The notes: a model not told the origin generated them from the letters alone. Positions 28,077 to 35,843 are shown, counted from the stretch's first letter. The stretch is 64,000 bases of DNA from Nesterenkonia sphaerica (GCF_005771565.1 NZ_VAWA01000006.1:72151-136150); one strand, 5' to 3'. Numbers and translations are program-made.

Positions 28077-28097
28077 AACCCCATACAATAGTCGCTG
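28077..28097. promoter_or_regulatory. 21-bp divergent intergenic region with one symmetric -10 shared by mca and the DUF4307 gene
   Basis: TACAAT (28084-28089) on the plus strand ends 8 nt before the DUF4307 ATG. The overlapping TATTGT on the minus strand (28090-28085) ends 8 nt before the mca ATG. Both predicted transcription starts fall next to the start codons. Any -35 contact would lie inside the opposite gene. Confidence 0.55.
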
Positions 28098-28535
28098 ATG
28101 CGCAACCCCCAGACCGTCGGCAGTCCTGCCCCCTCGGATATCTCGCAGCGTTACGGCGCTGCGCGCAGAGGCTTGTCGCCCCGAGCTCAGCGGGGGCTCA
28201 TCGTCGGCGCTCTGCTGCTGGCGTTCGCCACTGCCGTCTGGTTCACCGTCAGCCTGAATATCGGGCGGTTGGAGTACCAGGATGTCGGCTACACGATCGT
28301 GTCGGATTCCCGCGCTGAGGTGGACTTCGAGGTGACCAAGGATTTTGAGGACACCGCCCAGTGCATGCTCCACGCCCTGGACGACTCCTACGCCATTGTG
28401 GGTGCGCGCATTGTGACCATTGGCCCCCATGAGGGCAGCAGCGAAGCCCAGCGCAGCCGGTACTACAGCGCCGAGCTGCGCACCGAGTACCGGGCTGTGA
28501 CCGGAATTGTGGACTCCTGCTGGCTGGTGGACTGA
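28098..28535 (+). CDS. DUF4307 membrane protein
   Basis: The 145-residue protein has a short cytoplasmic N-terminus, one membrane helix (about residues 34-52, GLIVGALLLAFATAVWFTV) and an extracytoplasmic domain of about 90 residues containing two cysteines. The domain sequence and the position opposite mca and before greA match M. tuberculosis Rv1081c. The function is unknown. It shares a 21-bp divergent promoter region with mca. Confidence 0.86.
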   Translation: MRNPQTVGSPAPSDISQRYGAARRGLSPRAQRGLIVGALLLAFATAVWFTVSLNIGRLEYQDVGYTIVSDSRAEVDFEVTKDFEDTAQCMLHALDDSYAIVGARIVTIGPHEGSSEAQRSRYYSAELRTEYRAVTGIVDSCWLVD

Positions 28536-28587
28536 CACATCCGGCGCTGACCTGGCGTTCACAATGGGCGCAATCACGCCCAGATCG

Positions 28588-28616
28588 TTGAGATTCCGCT
28601 CAGACGTCCCTAGACT
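28588..28616 (+). promoter_or_regulatory. greA: Sigma-70-type promoter of greA
   Basis: TTGAGA (28588-28593) and TAGACT (28611-28616) are separated by the ideal 17 nt. The predicted start is near 28623, about 100 nt before the greA GTG and about 11 nt before a terminator-like hairpin. It is the best consensus promoter I see in the window. Confidence 0.65.
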
Positions 28617-28633
28617 GTTTCACTACGCAACAA

Positions 28634-28667
28634 CCCCGCCAGGTATGCCCCGGCGGGGTCTCTATTT
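28634..28667 (+). terminator. Intrinsic terminator/attenuator in the greA leader
   Basis: A perfect stem CCCCGCC (28634-28640) / GGCGGGG (28652-28658) with an 11-nt loop is followed by TCTCTATTT. It lies between the predicted greA transcription start and the gene. It could end the DUF4307 transcript, attenuate greA, or release a leader RNA of about 45 nt. Confidence 0.65.
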
Positions 28668-28722
28668 AGGTAGCGGCCTGCAGAGCAGACCGACTAGCTG
28701 CAGATCAGAAGAGGAGACCACC

Positions 28723-29226
28723 GTGTCCGCACACACCACAGAAGTCGAGGGAAACGCTCAGTGGCTGTCGCAGGAGGCTTTCGACCGGCTGTCTGCCGAG
28801 CTCGATCAGCTCAAGGGCCCCGGTCGTCAGGAAGTCGTGGACCGCATCGCCTCAGCTCGCGAAGAAGGCGACCTGAAGGAGAACGGTGGGTACCACGCTG
28901 CCAAAGAGGAGCAGGGCAAGATTGAGGCCCGCATTGCCTACCTGTCCAAGCTGCTGGAGAACGCCAACGTCGGCGGCACTCCCCCGGACGACGGCGTCGT
29001 CGAGCCCGGGATGCTGGTGAAAGCCCGGGTCGCAGGGCGTGAGATGGAGTTCATCTTCGGCAACCGTGAGGTCGCCGGGGATACCGACCTAGCCGTGTAC
29101 TCCGATGCCTCTCCGATGGGTGAAGCGATCAACGGAGCCCAGGAGGGCGACAAGGTGAGCTACACCGCGCCCAACGGTCAACAGATCGACGTCGAGGTCC
29201 TCTCCGCCCAGCCCTACACCGGCTAG
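28723..29226 (+). CDS. greA: Transcription elongation factor GreA
   Basis: GreA rescues backtracked RNA polymerase by stimulating transcript cleavage. The 167 residues comprise the N-terminal coiled coil, with the tip acidic residues in ASAREEGDLKENGGYHAAKEEQ, and a C-terminal FKBP-like domain with a typical SPMGEAINGAQEGDKV. The GTG start has GAGGAG 8 nt upstream. A strong promoter and an intrinsic-terminator-like hairpin lie in its leader. GreA neighbours DUF4307 and mca in the conserved order. Confidence 0.97.
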   Translation: MSAHTTEVEGNAQWLSQEAFDRLSAELDQLKGPGRQEVVDRIASAREEGDLKENGGYHAAKEEQGKIEARIAYLSKLLENANVGGTPPDDGVVEPGMLVKARVAGREMEFIFGNREVAGDTDLAVYSDASPMGEAINGAQEGDKVSYTAPNGQQIDVEVLSAQPYTG

Positions 29227-29235
29227 CAGACGCCC

Positions 29236-30507
29236 TCAGTGCGTCACCAGCGGCTCGTACCCCTCGGCTCGTAGGGAATTCAGCACCAGCGCGGAGTGCT
29301 CAGTGCCTTTGGTCTCCATATTGATCACGATCGAGACATCTCCCATGGAGAGCTCACCGCCGATGCGGGAGTGATCCACTCCGATGACATTGGCGTCGGT
29401 GTCAGCGATGATCTTGGAGATGATGGCGAGTTCGCCGGGGCGGTCCTTGAGCATCAGCTTCACGGTCAGGAACCGGTCGGCGGCGGCAAGCCCATGCTGA
29501 ATCACCCGCAGCATGAGCATGGGATCGATGTTCCCGCCGGAGAGCACCGCGACGACGCTCTTGGGATTGATGCCCAACTCCGCCAGTTTCCCCTCCATCA
29601 GTGCCGCGACTCCCACGGCTCCGGCGGGCTCGACGACCAGCTTGGAGCGTTCCAGGAGGAAAATCAGTGCTTTGGCGATGGCGTCCTCACTGACCGTGAC
29701 GACGTCGTCGACGAGCTCTTTGATGATCTCGAACGGTATTTCGCCGGGCCTGCCCACCGCGATGCCGTCGGCGATGGTGCGCACGCCTTTGAGCGGGACC
29801 AGAGCATCCGCCGCCAGTGAGGGCGGATAGGCGGCGGCGTTCTCCGCCTGGACACCGATCAGCTTGATGGTCCGGCCCTCCCGGGCAGCTTGCTGCTTCA
29901 GCGCCACTGCGGCCCCAGCCAGCAGGCCTCCCCCTCCGATACCCATCAACACCGTGTCCACATCGGGCTGCTGCTCCAGGATCTCCAGGCCGATAGTCCC
30001 TTGGCCGGCGACCACATCGGTGTGGTTGAACGGGTGGATGAAGACCGCGCCCGACTCGTCGGAGAATCGTTGGGCTTCGACGAGGGCCTCGTCAACGTTG
30101 GAGCCGTGCAGGACCACCTCCGCTCCGTGGTCCCGGGTCGCGGCCAGTTTGGGAAGCGCCACGCCCCGGGGCATGAAGATGGTCGCTTGGACGCCGAGCT
30201 TCTTAGCGGCCAGCGCTACCCCTTGCGCGTGATTTCCCGCCGAAGCTGCGACCACGCCGCGGGCTTTCTGCTCATCGCTCAGCCGCGCCATGCGCACGTA
30301 GGCGCCGCGGACCTTGAAGGATCCGGCTCGCTGCAGGTTCTCTGCCTTCAGGTGCACCGTGGCCCCGAGCATCCTGCCCAGTGCCCGGGAATGCTCCATG
30401 GGAGTGTCGACGATGACCCCTTCGAGAAGCTCGCGCGCCGAGGTGATATCACTGAGCTGAACATTGAGCTCGCGGCCGGGTACGTGCAGTGAGTCCTGGT
30501 GGGTCAT
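29236..30507 (-). CDS. ilvA: Threonine ammonia-lyase with ACT domain
   Basis: This PLP enzyme deaminates threonine to 2-oxobutyrate, either for isoleucine synthesis or for catabolism. The PLP lysine is in SFKVRGAYVRM and the phosphate-binding loop in GIGGGGLLAG. The final ~80 residues form one ACT domain (LKDRPGELAIISKIIADTDANV). At 423 residues with one ACT domain it fits the IlvA/TdcB-type enzymes of actinobacteria. It is convergent with greA and overlaps the AI-2E family gene by 4 nt, suggesting one transcript. Confidence 0.93.
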   Translation of the reverse strand: MTHQDSLHVPGRELNVQLSDITSARELLEGVIVDTPMEHSRALGRMLGATVHLKAENLQRAGSFKVRGAYVRMARLSDEQKARGVVAASAGNHAQGVALAAKKLGVQATIFMPRGVALPKLAATRDHGAEVVLHGSNVDEALVEAQRFSDESGAVFIHPFNHTDVVAGQGTIGLEILEQQPDVDTVLMGIGGGGLLAGAAVALKQQAAREGRTIKLIGVQAENAAAYPPSLAADALVPLKGVRTIADGIAVGRPGEIPFEIIKELVDDVVTVSEDAIAKALIFLLERSKLVVEPAGAVGVAALMEGKLAELGINPKSVVAVLSGGNIDPMLMLRVIQHGLAAADRFLTVKLMLKDRPGELAIISKIIADTDANVIGVDHSRIGGELSMGDVSIVINMETKGTEHSALVLNSLRAEGYEPLVTH

Positions 30508-31982
30508 GTCGAGGGTGAGTCCTTGTCGGTGTCGGCAGCTGGGGTTCGGCGGTCACGGGAGGCCGGCACGGGGCTGGGTGGCGGCGTATCGGCGTCGTCC
30601 TCCTCAGTGCCTTTGCCGCGGCCGGGGCCGTGTTTGTGCGGGTCCAGCACAGGAAGGGTCTCAAAGATTCGCCGCTTGAGCGAGGCCGTGCTGGCCTGCT
30701 CCTCGGCCTCCAGCTGCTCCCGCTGGGCGGCTCGGCGCAGGGCCTCCTCCTTGACGGTGCGTTCCATGGCCAGGGCGTCGGCGTCGCCCCGCCATTCCTC
30801 CTTGTTGAGGTACTGGGTGGCGCGTTTGATGAAGGCCAGGACCGGCACGGCGAACAGCGCGCCGATCAGCCCGAGGAGCGTGGTGCCGGCGGTCACCGCG
30901 AGCACCACGGCCAGGGGGTGAAGCTTGACGGCCTTGCCCATGATGATCGGCTGGAGCACGTTTGACTCGATCTGCTGGACCAGGAGCACCACGCCCAGCA
31001 TCAGCAGTGCGGTCATGAAGTCATGTGCCACCCAGGCCAGCAGCACTGCCACCGCACCAGTGACCACGGCACCGACCACGGGCACGAAGCCGCCGAAGAA
31101 CACCAGCACCGCGATCGGCAGCGCCAGCGGCACATCGAGGATCAGGGCACCGATGTAGATCCCGAGCGCGTCGACGAAGGCGACGAACACCTGGACTCGC
31201 ATGTAGGTGCCCACCGCGGTCCAACCCCTGCGACCGGCACCGTGGATTGCTGGACGGTGCTTGGCGGGAACGAAGACCACCATGAAGTCCCACAGCCGGC
31301 GGCCGTCGGCGAGGAAGAAAATAAGGGTGAACAGGACAAGAACGGTGCCGATGATGATGTTGCCGGCCACGGAGCCGACGCCGGCCGCGCCGGACATAAT
31401 GGCGTCCGAATTCTCCTCGATCCAGTTCATCGCCTCTTCGAGACCCTGATTGAACTGCTCGGTGGAGATCTCTATGCCGAAGTTCCGCGCTATTTGGTCC
31501 GCCCAGTCAATCAGCTCGAAAATGCCGGTTTCCACCTGGCCGGCCATCTCCGCGAACCCGGAGACGATCTCGCTGCCGACGAGGTACAGAATGCCGAAGA
31601 CCCCACCCATGAGCACAAGGATGGAGGTCATGGAAGCCAGGATCCGGGGGAACTTCAGCCTGCGGAACGTGTTGTGCAGCGGCCGCAGCAGGGAGGCCAG
31701 CAGCCCGGCGATCAGCAGCGGGATCAGCAGGAGCATCACATGGCTGAGCAGCCAGATGGTCACCCCGGCGGCAATCAGAATGATGATGATCCGCCAAGAC
31801 CACTCCGCGGCGATGCGCACTCCCCAGGGGATGTCTTGGCGCAGGCGATTCTCGTCCGACTCTTTGGAATCAGCTGACGGCGTGTCCTCGTTCGGGGCTG
31901 CGAGGCCACCTGCAGCCGGGGGTTCGACCGCGTAGGTGGTGGCAGATTCCCCGGCTTTCTCTGGAGTGGGGCCGGTGCTCAT
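30504..31982 (-). CDS. AI-2E family transporter (permease-like membrane protein)
   Basis: The protein (about 492 residues) has an acidic disordered N-terminus of ~60 residues and about eight membrane helices with the family feature FFGGFVPVVGAVVTGAVAV. A charged C-terminal tail of over 100 residues, rich in Glu, Arg and Pro, follows. The family includes putative autoinducer-2 exporters and ion antiporters, so substrate assignment is not possible. Starts at 31982, 31991 and 32006 are all in frame; 31982 has GGAG a few bases upstream. Confidence 0.88.
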   Translation of the reverse strand: MSTGPTPEKAGESATTYAVEPPAAGGLAAPNEDTPSADSKESDENRLRQDIPWGVRIAAEWSWRIIIILIAAGVTIWLLSHVMLLLIPLLIAGLLASLLRPLHNTFRRLKFPRILASMTSILVLMGGVFGILYLVGSEIVSGFAEMAGQVETGIFELIDWADQIARNFGIEISTEQFNQGLEEAMNWIEENSDAIMSGAAGVGSVAGNIIIGTVLVLFTLIFFLADGRRLWDFMVVFVPAKHRPAIHGAGRRGWTAVGTYMRVQVFVAFVDALGIYIGALILDVPLALPIAVLVFFGGFVPVVGAVVTGAVAVLLAWVAHDFMTALLMLGVVLLVQQIESNVLQPIIMGKAVKLHPLAVVLAVTAGTTLLGLIGALFAVPVLAFIKRATQYLNKEEWRGDADALAMERTVKEEALRRAAQREQLEAEEQASTASLKRRIFETLPVLDPHKHGPGRGKGTEEDDADTPPPSPVPASRDRRTPAADTDKDSPST

Positions 31983-32034
31983 GGGCTCCATCTTGTCACG
32001 GAACACCTGCCCGCAACGTCGTCACCTGCGCGAA

Positions 32035-32073
32035 AGGGCCCGCCACGCGTCGGTTGAACGCGCAACGGGCCCT
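32035..32073 (-). terminator. Intrinsic terminator downstream of the BI-1 family gene
   Basis: Perfect 8-bp arms AGGGCCCG (32035-32042) and CGGGCCCT (32066-32073) enclose a loop that itself contains GCGT/ACGC. On the minus strand the stem is followed by TTTCG. It sits 26 nt after the end of the BI-1 gene. Confidence 0.6.
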
Positions 32074-32098
32074 GCGGCGGGTGTGCAGTGGCGTCAGC

Positions 32099-32995
32099 TC
32101 ACTCCGTCATGGAGCGCAGGATGACAATCACCCGGAGGATTTCGATGTAGAGCCACACCAGGGAAACGGTGAGGCCGAATGCGGCCGCCCAGCCGTACTT
32201 CTGCTCCACGCCGGCGTCCACACCCTCCTGGATATTGGTGAAGTCAAGCACCAGGGAGTAGCTGGCCAGCAGGATGGCGAAGGCGCCGATCGCCACACCC
32301 AACCAGCCGGCGCGCATGCCGAACATTCCGATGTCGGTGAACAGCACCAGCCCGAAGTTCAGCAGGCTGAACACCGCGTAGGCGAGCAGCGCGGTGAAGA
32401 AGAACTTGGTGAGTTTGGGGGTGGCGCGGACCTTGCCGGACTTGAACAGCGCCAGCACGGTGCCGAAGACCACCAGGGTGGCGGTGACAGCCTGGACGGC
32501 GACTCCGGGGTAGGCCATTTCCAGGACCCAGGTGAGCGCGCCGAGGAAAAAGCCCTGGGCGGCGGAGTAGGCCAGAATCAGTGCAGGGTTCGGCTCCCGC
32601 CGGAATGCGTTGACCAGTCCCAGCACCAGACCGCCGAGCACGGCGATCAGCGCCAGGCCCATCACGATGCCGGGCATGATGCTGGCCAATGTGACCGCAG
32701 CACCGGCTCCGACCAGCAGCACCGCAAAGCTGGTGACGGTCTTCCGGATGACGTCGTCGTAGGTCATCGGTGTGCCTTCACGCCCTGCGTGCTCAGGCAT
32801 GTCGTACTGCCGCTGCAGCTCCTCCGCCTTCGGCAGACCATGCTGCTGGGCGTAGGTCTTCTGCTGACGTTCTTCGCGCACGGTGCCGGCGCCGGAATCC
32901 ATGTAGAACCGACGGCGCTTATCCGCATTGAACTGGTCTGGCATCGCCCCGGACTTGAAGACCGGGTTGCTCGAGCTGCCAAATTGCATAGCCAT
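32099..32995 (-). CDS. Bax inhibitor-1 / YccA family membrane protein
   Basis: This 298-residue protein has a ~85-residue hydrophilic N-terminus and then seven hydrophobic helices, as in the actinobacterial BI-1-like family (GSSSNPVFKS near the start, EGVDAGVEQKYGWAAAFGL near the C-terminus). BI-1 relatives act in membrane protein quality control or calcium leak; the role here is not known. The ATG at 32995 was chosen because the conserved MAMQFGSSSNPVF starts there and AAGGAGA lies 12 nt upstream. Confidence 0.88.
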   Translation of the reverse strand: MAMQFGSSSNPVFKSGAMPDQFNADKRRRFYMDSGAGTVREERQQKTYAQQHGLPKAEELQRQYDMPEHAGREGTPMTYDDVIRKTVTSFAVLLVGAGAAVTLASIMPGIVMGLALIAVLGGLVLGLVNAFRREPNPALILAYSAAQGFFLGALTWVLEMAYPGVAVQAVTATLVVFGTVLALFKSGKVRATPKLTKFFFTALLAYAVFSLLNFGLVLFTDIGMFGMRAGWLGVAIGAFAILLASYSLVLDFTNIQEGVDAGVEQKYGWAAAFGLTVSLVWLYIEILRVIVILRSMTE

Positions 32996-33105
32996 AGTGG
33001 TTGCGCTCTCCTTCATGGGGTACGTCATCAACGGCGGAGTTCTAGCCTGTGTCTATTCTACAAGCACGGGGGCACTCGCCACGCCCCGTGACGGGCCCGG
33101 GACGC

Positions 33106-33750
33106 TCAGACTTCCTCGATTCCGCGGGCATTGAGCGCACGCCCCGTGTTCCGCGCATGGTTCACCGCACCCAGCAGCAGCGGCACTGTGCGTGCGCGCA
33201 GGTCCCGCTCCAGGCCCCGTGCGCGGGCCTGCTGCCCGGCCAAGTGGAAGGTATCGGCCAGGTACGGGATGGACCGCAGGGTGATCAGCGCAGCCAGGGC
33301 GACCCGTCCCGGCCGCACTCCGAGAAACCGGAGCGGGGTAAGGATCCGGCGCAGGACTCCGACCAGTTCGGTGGGTTCGGTGGTGAGCATCAGCAGCTGG
33401 GCGGCCAGCAGGCAGGCCAGGATGCGGCTCAGCACCTCCGCGGTGGTGAAGAGGTCGTTGAGCATCAGCTGCAGCACCACCAACACCGTCAGCAGAAGCC
33501 ACAGCCGCCGCACCAGGACCAGAATCATCCTCAGCGGCACCCGGGCCGCGCCGGCGGTTACCAGCACCAGCACGACGACGCCGAGACTCACCATGGGTTC
33601 GCGGATCAGCAGGACTGCCGCGGTGACTATCGCCAGCACGAGCACTTTGAGGCCGCCGGGGGCTCTGTGCAGGAAGCTCCGCCCCGGTGCTCTGCGGCCC
33701 AGCACCTGTTCACGCGGGCGCAGTCGGCGGGGGCGGCGGCGCGACCTCAT
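33106..33750 (-). CDS. bioN: ECF transporter transmembrane subunit (BioN/EcfT)
   Basis: This is the energy-coupling T component that links the ATPase to the substrate-binding protein. The 214 residues have about five helices. The EcfT coupling motifs with Ala-Arg-Gly are visible (QQARARGLERD and later LNARGIEE). It overlaps bioM by 4 nt, and bioM overlaps bioY by 4 nt, so bioY-bioM-bioN is one operon for biotin uptake. Uptake is relevant because the window also encodes a biotin-dependent carboxylase. Confidence 0.92.
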   Translation of the reverse strand: MRSRRRPRRLRPREQVLGRRAPGRSFLHRAPGGLKVLVLAIVTAAVLLIREPMVSLGVVVLVLVTAGAARVPLRMILVLVRRLWLLLTVLVVLQLMLNDLFTTAEVLSRILACLLAAQLLMLTTEPTELVGVLRRILTPLRFLGVRPGRVALAALITLRSIPYLADTFHLAGQQARARGLERDLRARTVPLLLGAVNHARNTGRALNARGIEEV

Positions 33751-34451
33751 ACGGTGCTGTGCTGACGGTAGGTGCCGATCACGCGTTCCGGGGGCCCGTC
33801 GGCGACGATTCTGCCGCCTTGCACCAGCAGGGTGCGATCAGCCCGGGCGGCCAGGTCCAGATCATGGGTGGCGGTGATGGTGGTGATCTTCTGGCGCTGA
33901 CCCAGCGCCTCCACCTGCTGGATGAAACGCCGGGCGTTGATCAGGTCCAGCAGAGTGGTGGGCTCATCGAGCAGCAGAATCCGCGGCTTCAGCACCAGGA
34001 CGGTGGCCAGGGCCACCAGCTGCTGCTGTCCGGAGGACAGCTCCTGGGAGCTGCGGTCTGCCAGGTCTGCGATGCCGAGCTCGGTCAGACACTGCGTTGC
34101 TGCTGCGCGGCGGGCGGAGGAGTCGCGAACGGTGCGCCGCAGGGACAGCTCCACGTCCTCCAACGGGGTAGGCATGACCAGCTGGGCCGCGGGACTGGAG
34201 AAGACAAACCCCGCACTCTGGCGCACAGCTCGGCCGTGGTCCACCGTGTCGTGTCCGTCTACGCTGACGAAACCCTCCGTGGGCTCCACCAGCCCGTTGA
34301 TCAGCTGCAGCAGCGTCGATTTCCCTCCGCCGTTGGGCCCGATCACGGTGATGCGCGGCTCGGTGAGCTGCAGCGCCGGGATGCTCAGCAGCAGGCGGTC
34401 TCCCGCCACCACCCGGACGCGGGTGAACTCAATGCCCGCCGCCTCGGTCAT
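33747..34451 (-). CDS. bioM: ECF biotin transporter ATP-binding subunit
   Basis: This 234-residue ABC ATPase has Walker A GPNGGGKST, signature ELSSGQQQ (an SSGQ variant typical of ECF ATPases), Walker B RILLLDEPT and switch His in TATHDLDLA. The frame is open far upstream, but the ATG at 34451 overlaps the bioY stop and begins the ABC domain, so it is used. It energises BioY-mediated biotin import together with bioN. Confidence 0.95.
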   Translation of the reverse strand: MTEAAGIEFTRVRVVAGDRLLLSIPALQLTEPRITVIGPNGGGKSTLLQLINGLVEPTEGFVSVDGHDTVDHGRAVRQSAGFVFSSPAAQLVMPTPLEDVELSLRRTVRDSSARRAAATQCLTELGIADLADRSSQELSSGQQQLVALATVLVLKPRILLLDEPTTLLDLINARRFIQQVEALGQRQKITTITATHDLDLAARADRTLLVQGGRIVADGPPERVIGTYRQHSTV

Positions 34452-35086
34452 CCCCTGACCAGGATCCACGGAGCAGCCCGGTGAACCAGTGCGGCAGCAC
34501 CGGCGGCCACCAGTGACTTCACTATGTCGCCGGGCCAGAAGACGACGTCGAACAGGAAGGCCTCCCCGAGGGTGACCTGCAGGTTGATGCTCATCCCGAG
34601 GATGCCCATGGGGTGGTTGACCAAGATGCTGCCGGCGATCGCGGCCAGGAACAGCAGCGGCACCCGCCAGCGCACCGGGCCGCGGCGCAGCACAGCGCGC
34701 GCAATGAAACCGGTGACCAGCGCCATCAGCGGGAAGGCCAGCAGATAGCCGGCCGAGGGTCCAGCCAGCACGCCGAAACCGCCGACAAACCCGGCAAAGA
34801 TCGGCAGGCCCAGCAGGCCGAGGGCCACATACAGTCCGGCCGCTGCTGCCCCCCGCCAGGGTCCCAGGACGAGGCCTGCGAGCGAGACACCCAGCGTCTG
34901 CAGGGTGATGGGGACGCCGAAGTTTCCCACAGGTATGGGGGGGGCGAAGGCCAGCACCGCGATCAGTGCGGCGAAGACTCCGATGAGCGCGATGTCCTGA
35001 GCGGTGTTTCGCCCCGGGCGGCGCGGAGCAGTGCTCTCGACGGAAGGGGGCTCGACGGAAGGGCTCTCCGCGGCTGAATGGGACAT
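34448..35086 (-). CDS. bioY: Biotin transporter substrate-binding subunit BioY
   Basis: This is the S component of the biotin ECF transporter. The 212 residues have a Pro/Ser-rich N-terminus followed by six helices. The BioY signature is visible in FGVPITLQTLGVSLAGLVLGPWRG and in GPSAGYLLAFPL. It is the first gene of bioYMN. Its upstream region carries a BioQ-type palindrome and three tandem 14-bp repeats, and the repressor gene bioQ lies immediately upstream on the same strand. Confidence 0.96.
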   Translation of the reverse strand: MSHSAAESPSVEPPSVESTAPRRPGRNTAQDIALIGVFAALIAVLAFAPPIPVGNFGVPITLQTLGVSLAGLVLGPWRGAAAAGLYVALGLLGLPIFAGFVGGFGVLAGPSAGYLLAFPLMALVTGFIARAVLRRGPVRWRVPLLFLAAIAGSILVNHPMGILGMSINLQVTLGEAFLFDVVFWPGDIVKSLVAAGAAALVHRAAPWILVRG

Positions 35087-35148
35087 GGGGCACCTTCCAG
35101 TGGCTGTACAGGGTGTGAGTGAGGGGCTAAGAGCACTTTAAGCCGTAA

Positions 35149-35195
35149 TTGAACGGTGTTCAAATTAGCGGGTTCAAATTAGTGGGTTCAAATTA
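35149..35195. promoter_or_regulatory. BioQ-type operator plus three tandem 14-bp repeats upstream of bioY
   Basis: TTGAACGGTGTTCAA (35149-35163) is an inverted repeat matching the TGAAC-N3-GTT pattern known for the actinobacterial biotin repressor BioQ. GTTCAAATTA recurs at 35158, 35172 and 35186 with an exact 14-bp period, the first copy sharing the right arm of the palindrome. The third copy contains the bioQ stop codon. The arrangement suggests stacked half-sites for repressor binding. Confidence 0.65.
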
Positions 35196-35714
35196 CGGGG
35201 AAGACACGGTGTTCCGCACGCCGGCCAGCAGCGCGAGCAGGCCCCGCTCATAGCGCACGCTGGCTGCCGGGTCGGACTGGCCGAACAGCAGAGAGTTCTG
35301 CTCCACGGCCAGCGCTCCCAGCGCGTAGCGCATCAGTATTGCCGCGGTCTCCTCTGCCTCTGCAGGGGTGCAGCTGTGCAGCAGCAGGCCCGACCGCAGA
35401 GCGGGCACTGGCGGCAGTTCAGGGTCCAAGGAATAGGCGATGAGAATGAGGTCTCCACCGTCGGGCAGCGCGAGCACCAGTTGGCGCAGCCGCTGCAGGA
35501 GCGCCAGCGGCTCGTCGGTGACCTCGTGCAACGGCTCCAGCACCCGACGTGCTACCCGGCGCAGCATCTCCTGCTTATTCGGGACGTGGTAGTAGAGCGC
35601 TCCGGGGCGTACCCCGAGCTCCCCGGCGACTCGGCGCATCGACACATCTTGTACGCCGTACCGGGTCACCAACCCGTGGGCAGCTTCCACGATCTGCCCC
35701 GCCGTCAATGCCAT
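35193..35714 (-). CDS. bioQ: TetR family biotin repressor BioQ-like
   Basis: This 173-residue regulator has an N-terminal helix-turn-helix (IVEAAHGLVTRYGVQDVSMRRVAGELGVRPGALYYHV) of the TetR/BioQ type and a short ligand-sensing C-terminus. It lies directly upstream of bioYMN on the same strand, with the operator between. In other actinobacteria BioQ represses biotin transport or synthesis genes when biotinylation is sufficient. Its own stop codon lies in the repeat array, so regulation of bioY extends into its 3' end. Confidence 0.88.
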   Translation of the reverse strand: MALTAGQIVEAAHGLVTRYGVQDVSMRRVAGELGVRPGALYYHVPNKQEMLRRVARRVLEPLHEVTDEPLALLQRLRQLVLALPDGGDLILIAYSLDPELPPVPALRSGLLLHSCTPAEAEETAAILMRYALGALAVEQNSLLFGQSDPAASVRYERGLLALLAGVRNTVSSP

Positions 35715-35766
35715 ACCCCCAGCATACGGCTGGTCGCCGTACCGGGCGCGCCGGAGCTCGGCGCCG

Positions 35767-35843
35767 TGGTCCCCCTACTGGGATTCGAACCCAGACTGTA
35801 TCGATTTTAAGTCGACTGCCTCTGCCAGTTGGGCTATAGGGGG
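35767..35843 (-). tRNA. tRNA with anticodon UAA (Leu, UUA codon), class-I shaped, CCA encoded
   Basis: The cloverleaf is complete. The acceptor stem is CCCCCTA/TAGGGGG. A 3-bp D stem (GCC/GGC) with GG in the loop follows, then the anticodon stem GTCGA/TCGAT with loop CTTAAAA, giving anticodon UAA. The variable loop has only five bases (ACAGT). The T arm is CTGGG TTCGAAT CCCAG, the discriminator is A and the encoded end is CCA. UAA reads leucine UUA, but bacterial tRNA-Leu normally has a long variable arm, which is missing here. The D arm (3-bp stem) and A73 do resemble tRNA-Leu. Confidence 0.88.

Noticed and set aside
35158-35195. Short CRISPR-like array
   Set aside because: The 10-bp repeats have 4-bp spacers and a fixed 14-bp period, far too short for CRISPR, and they coincide with a BioQ-type operator.
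35767-35843. tRNA-Lys or another ordinary class I tRNA
   Set aside because: The 7-nt anticodon loop CTTAAAA is unambiguous with a 5-bp stem, giving UAA; shifting the loop to obtain a Lys anticodon breaks the stem.
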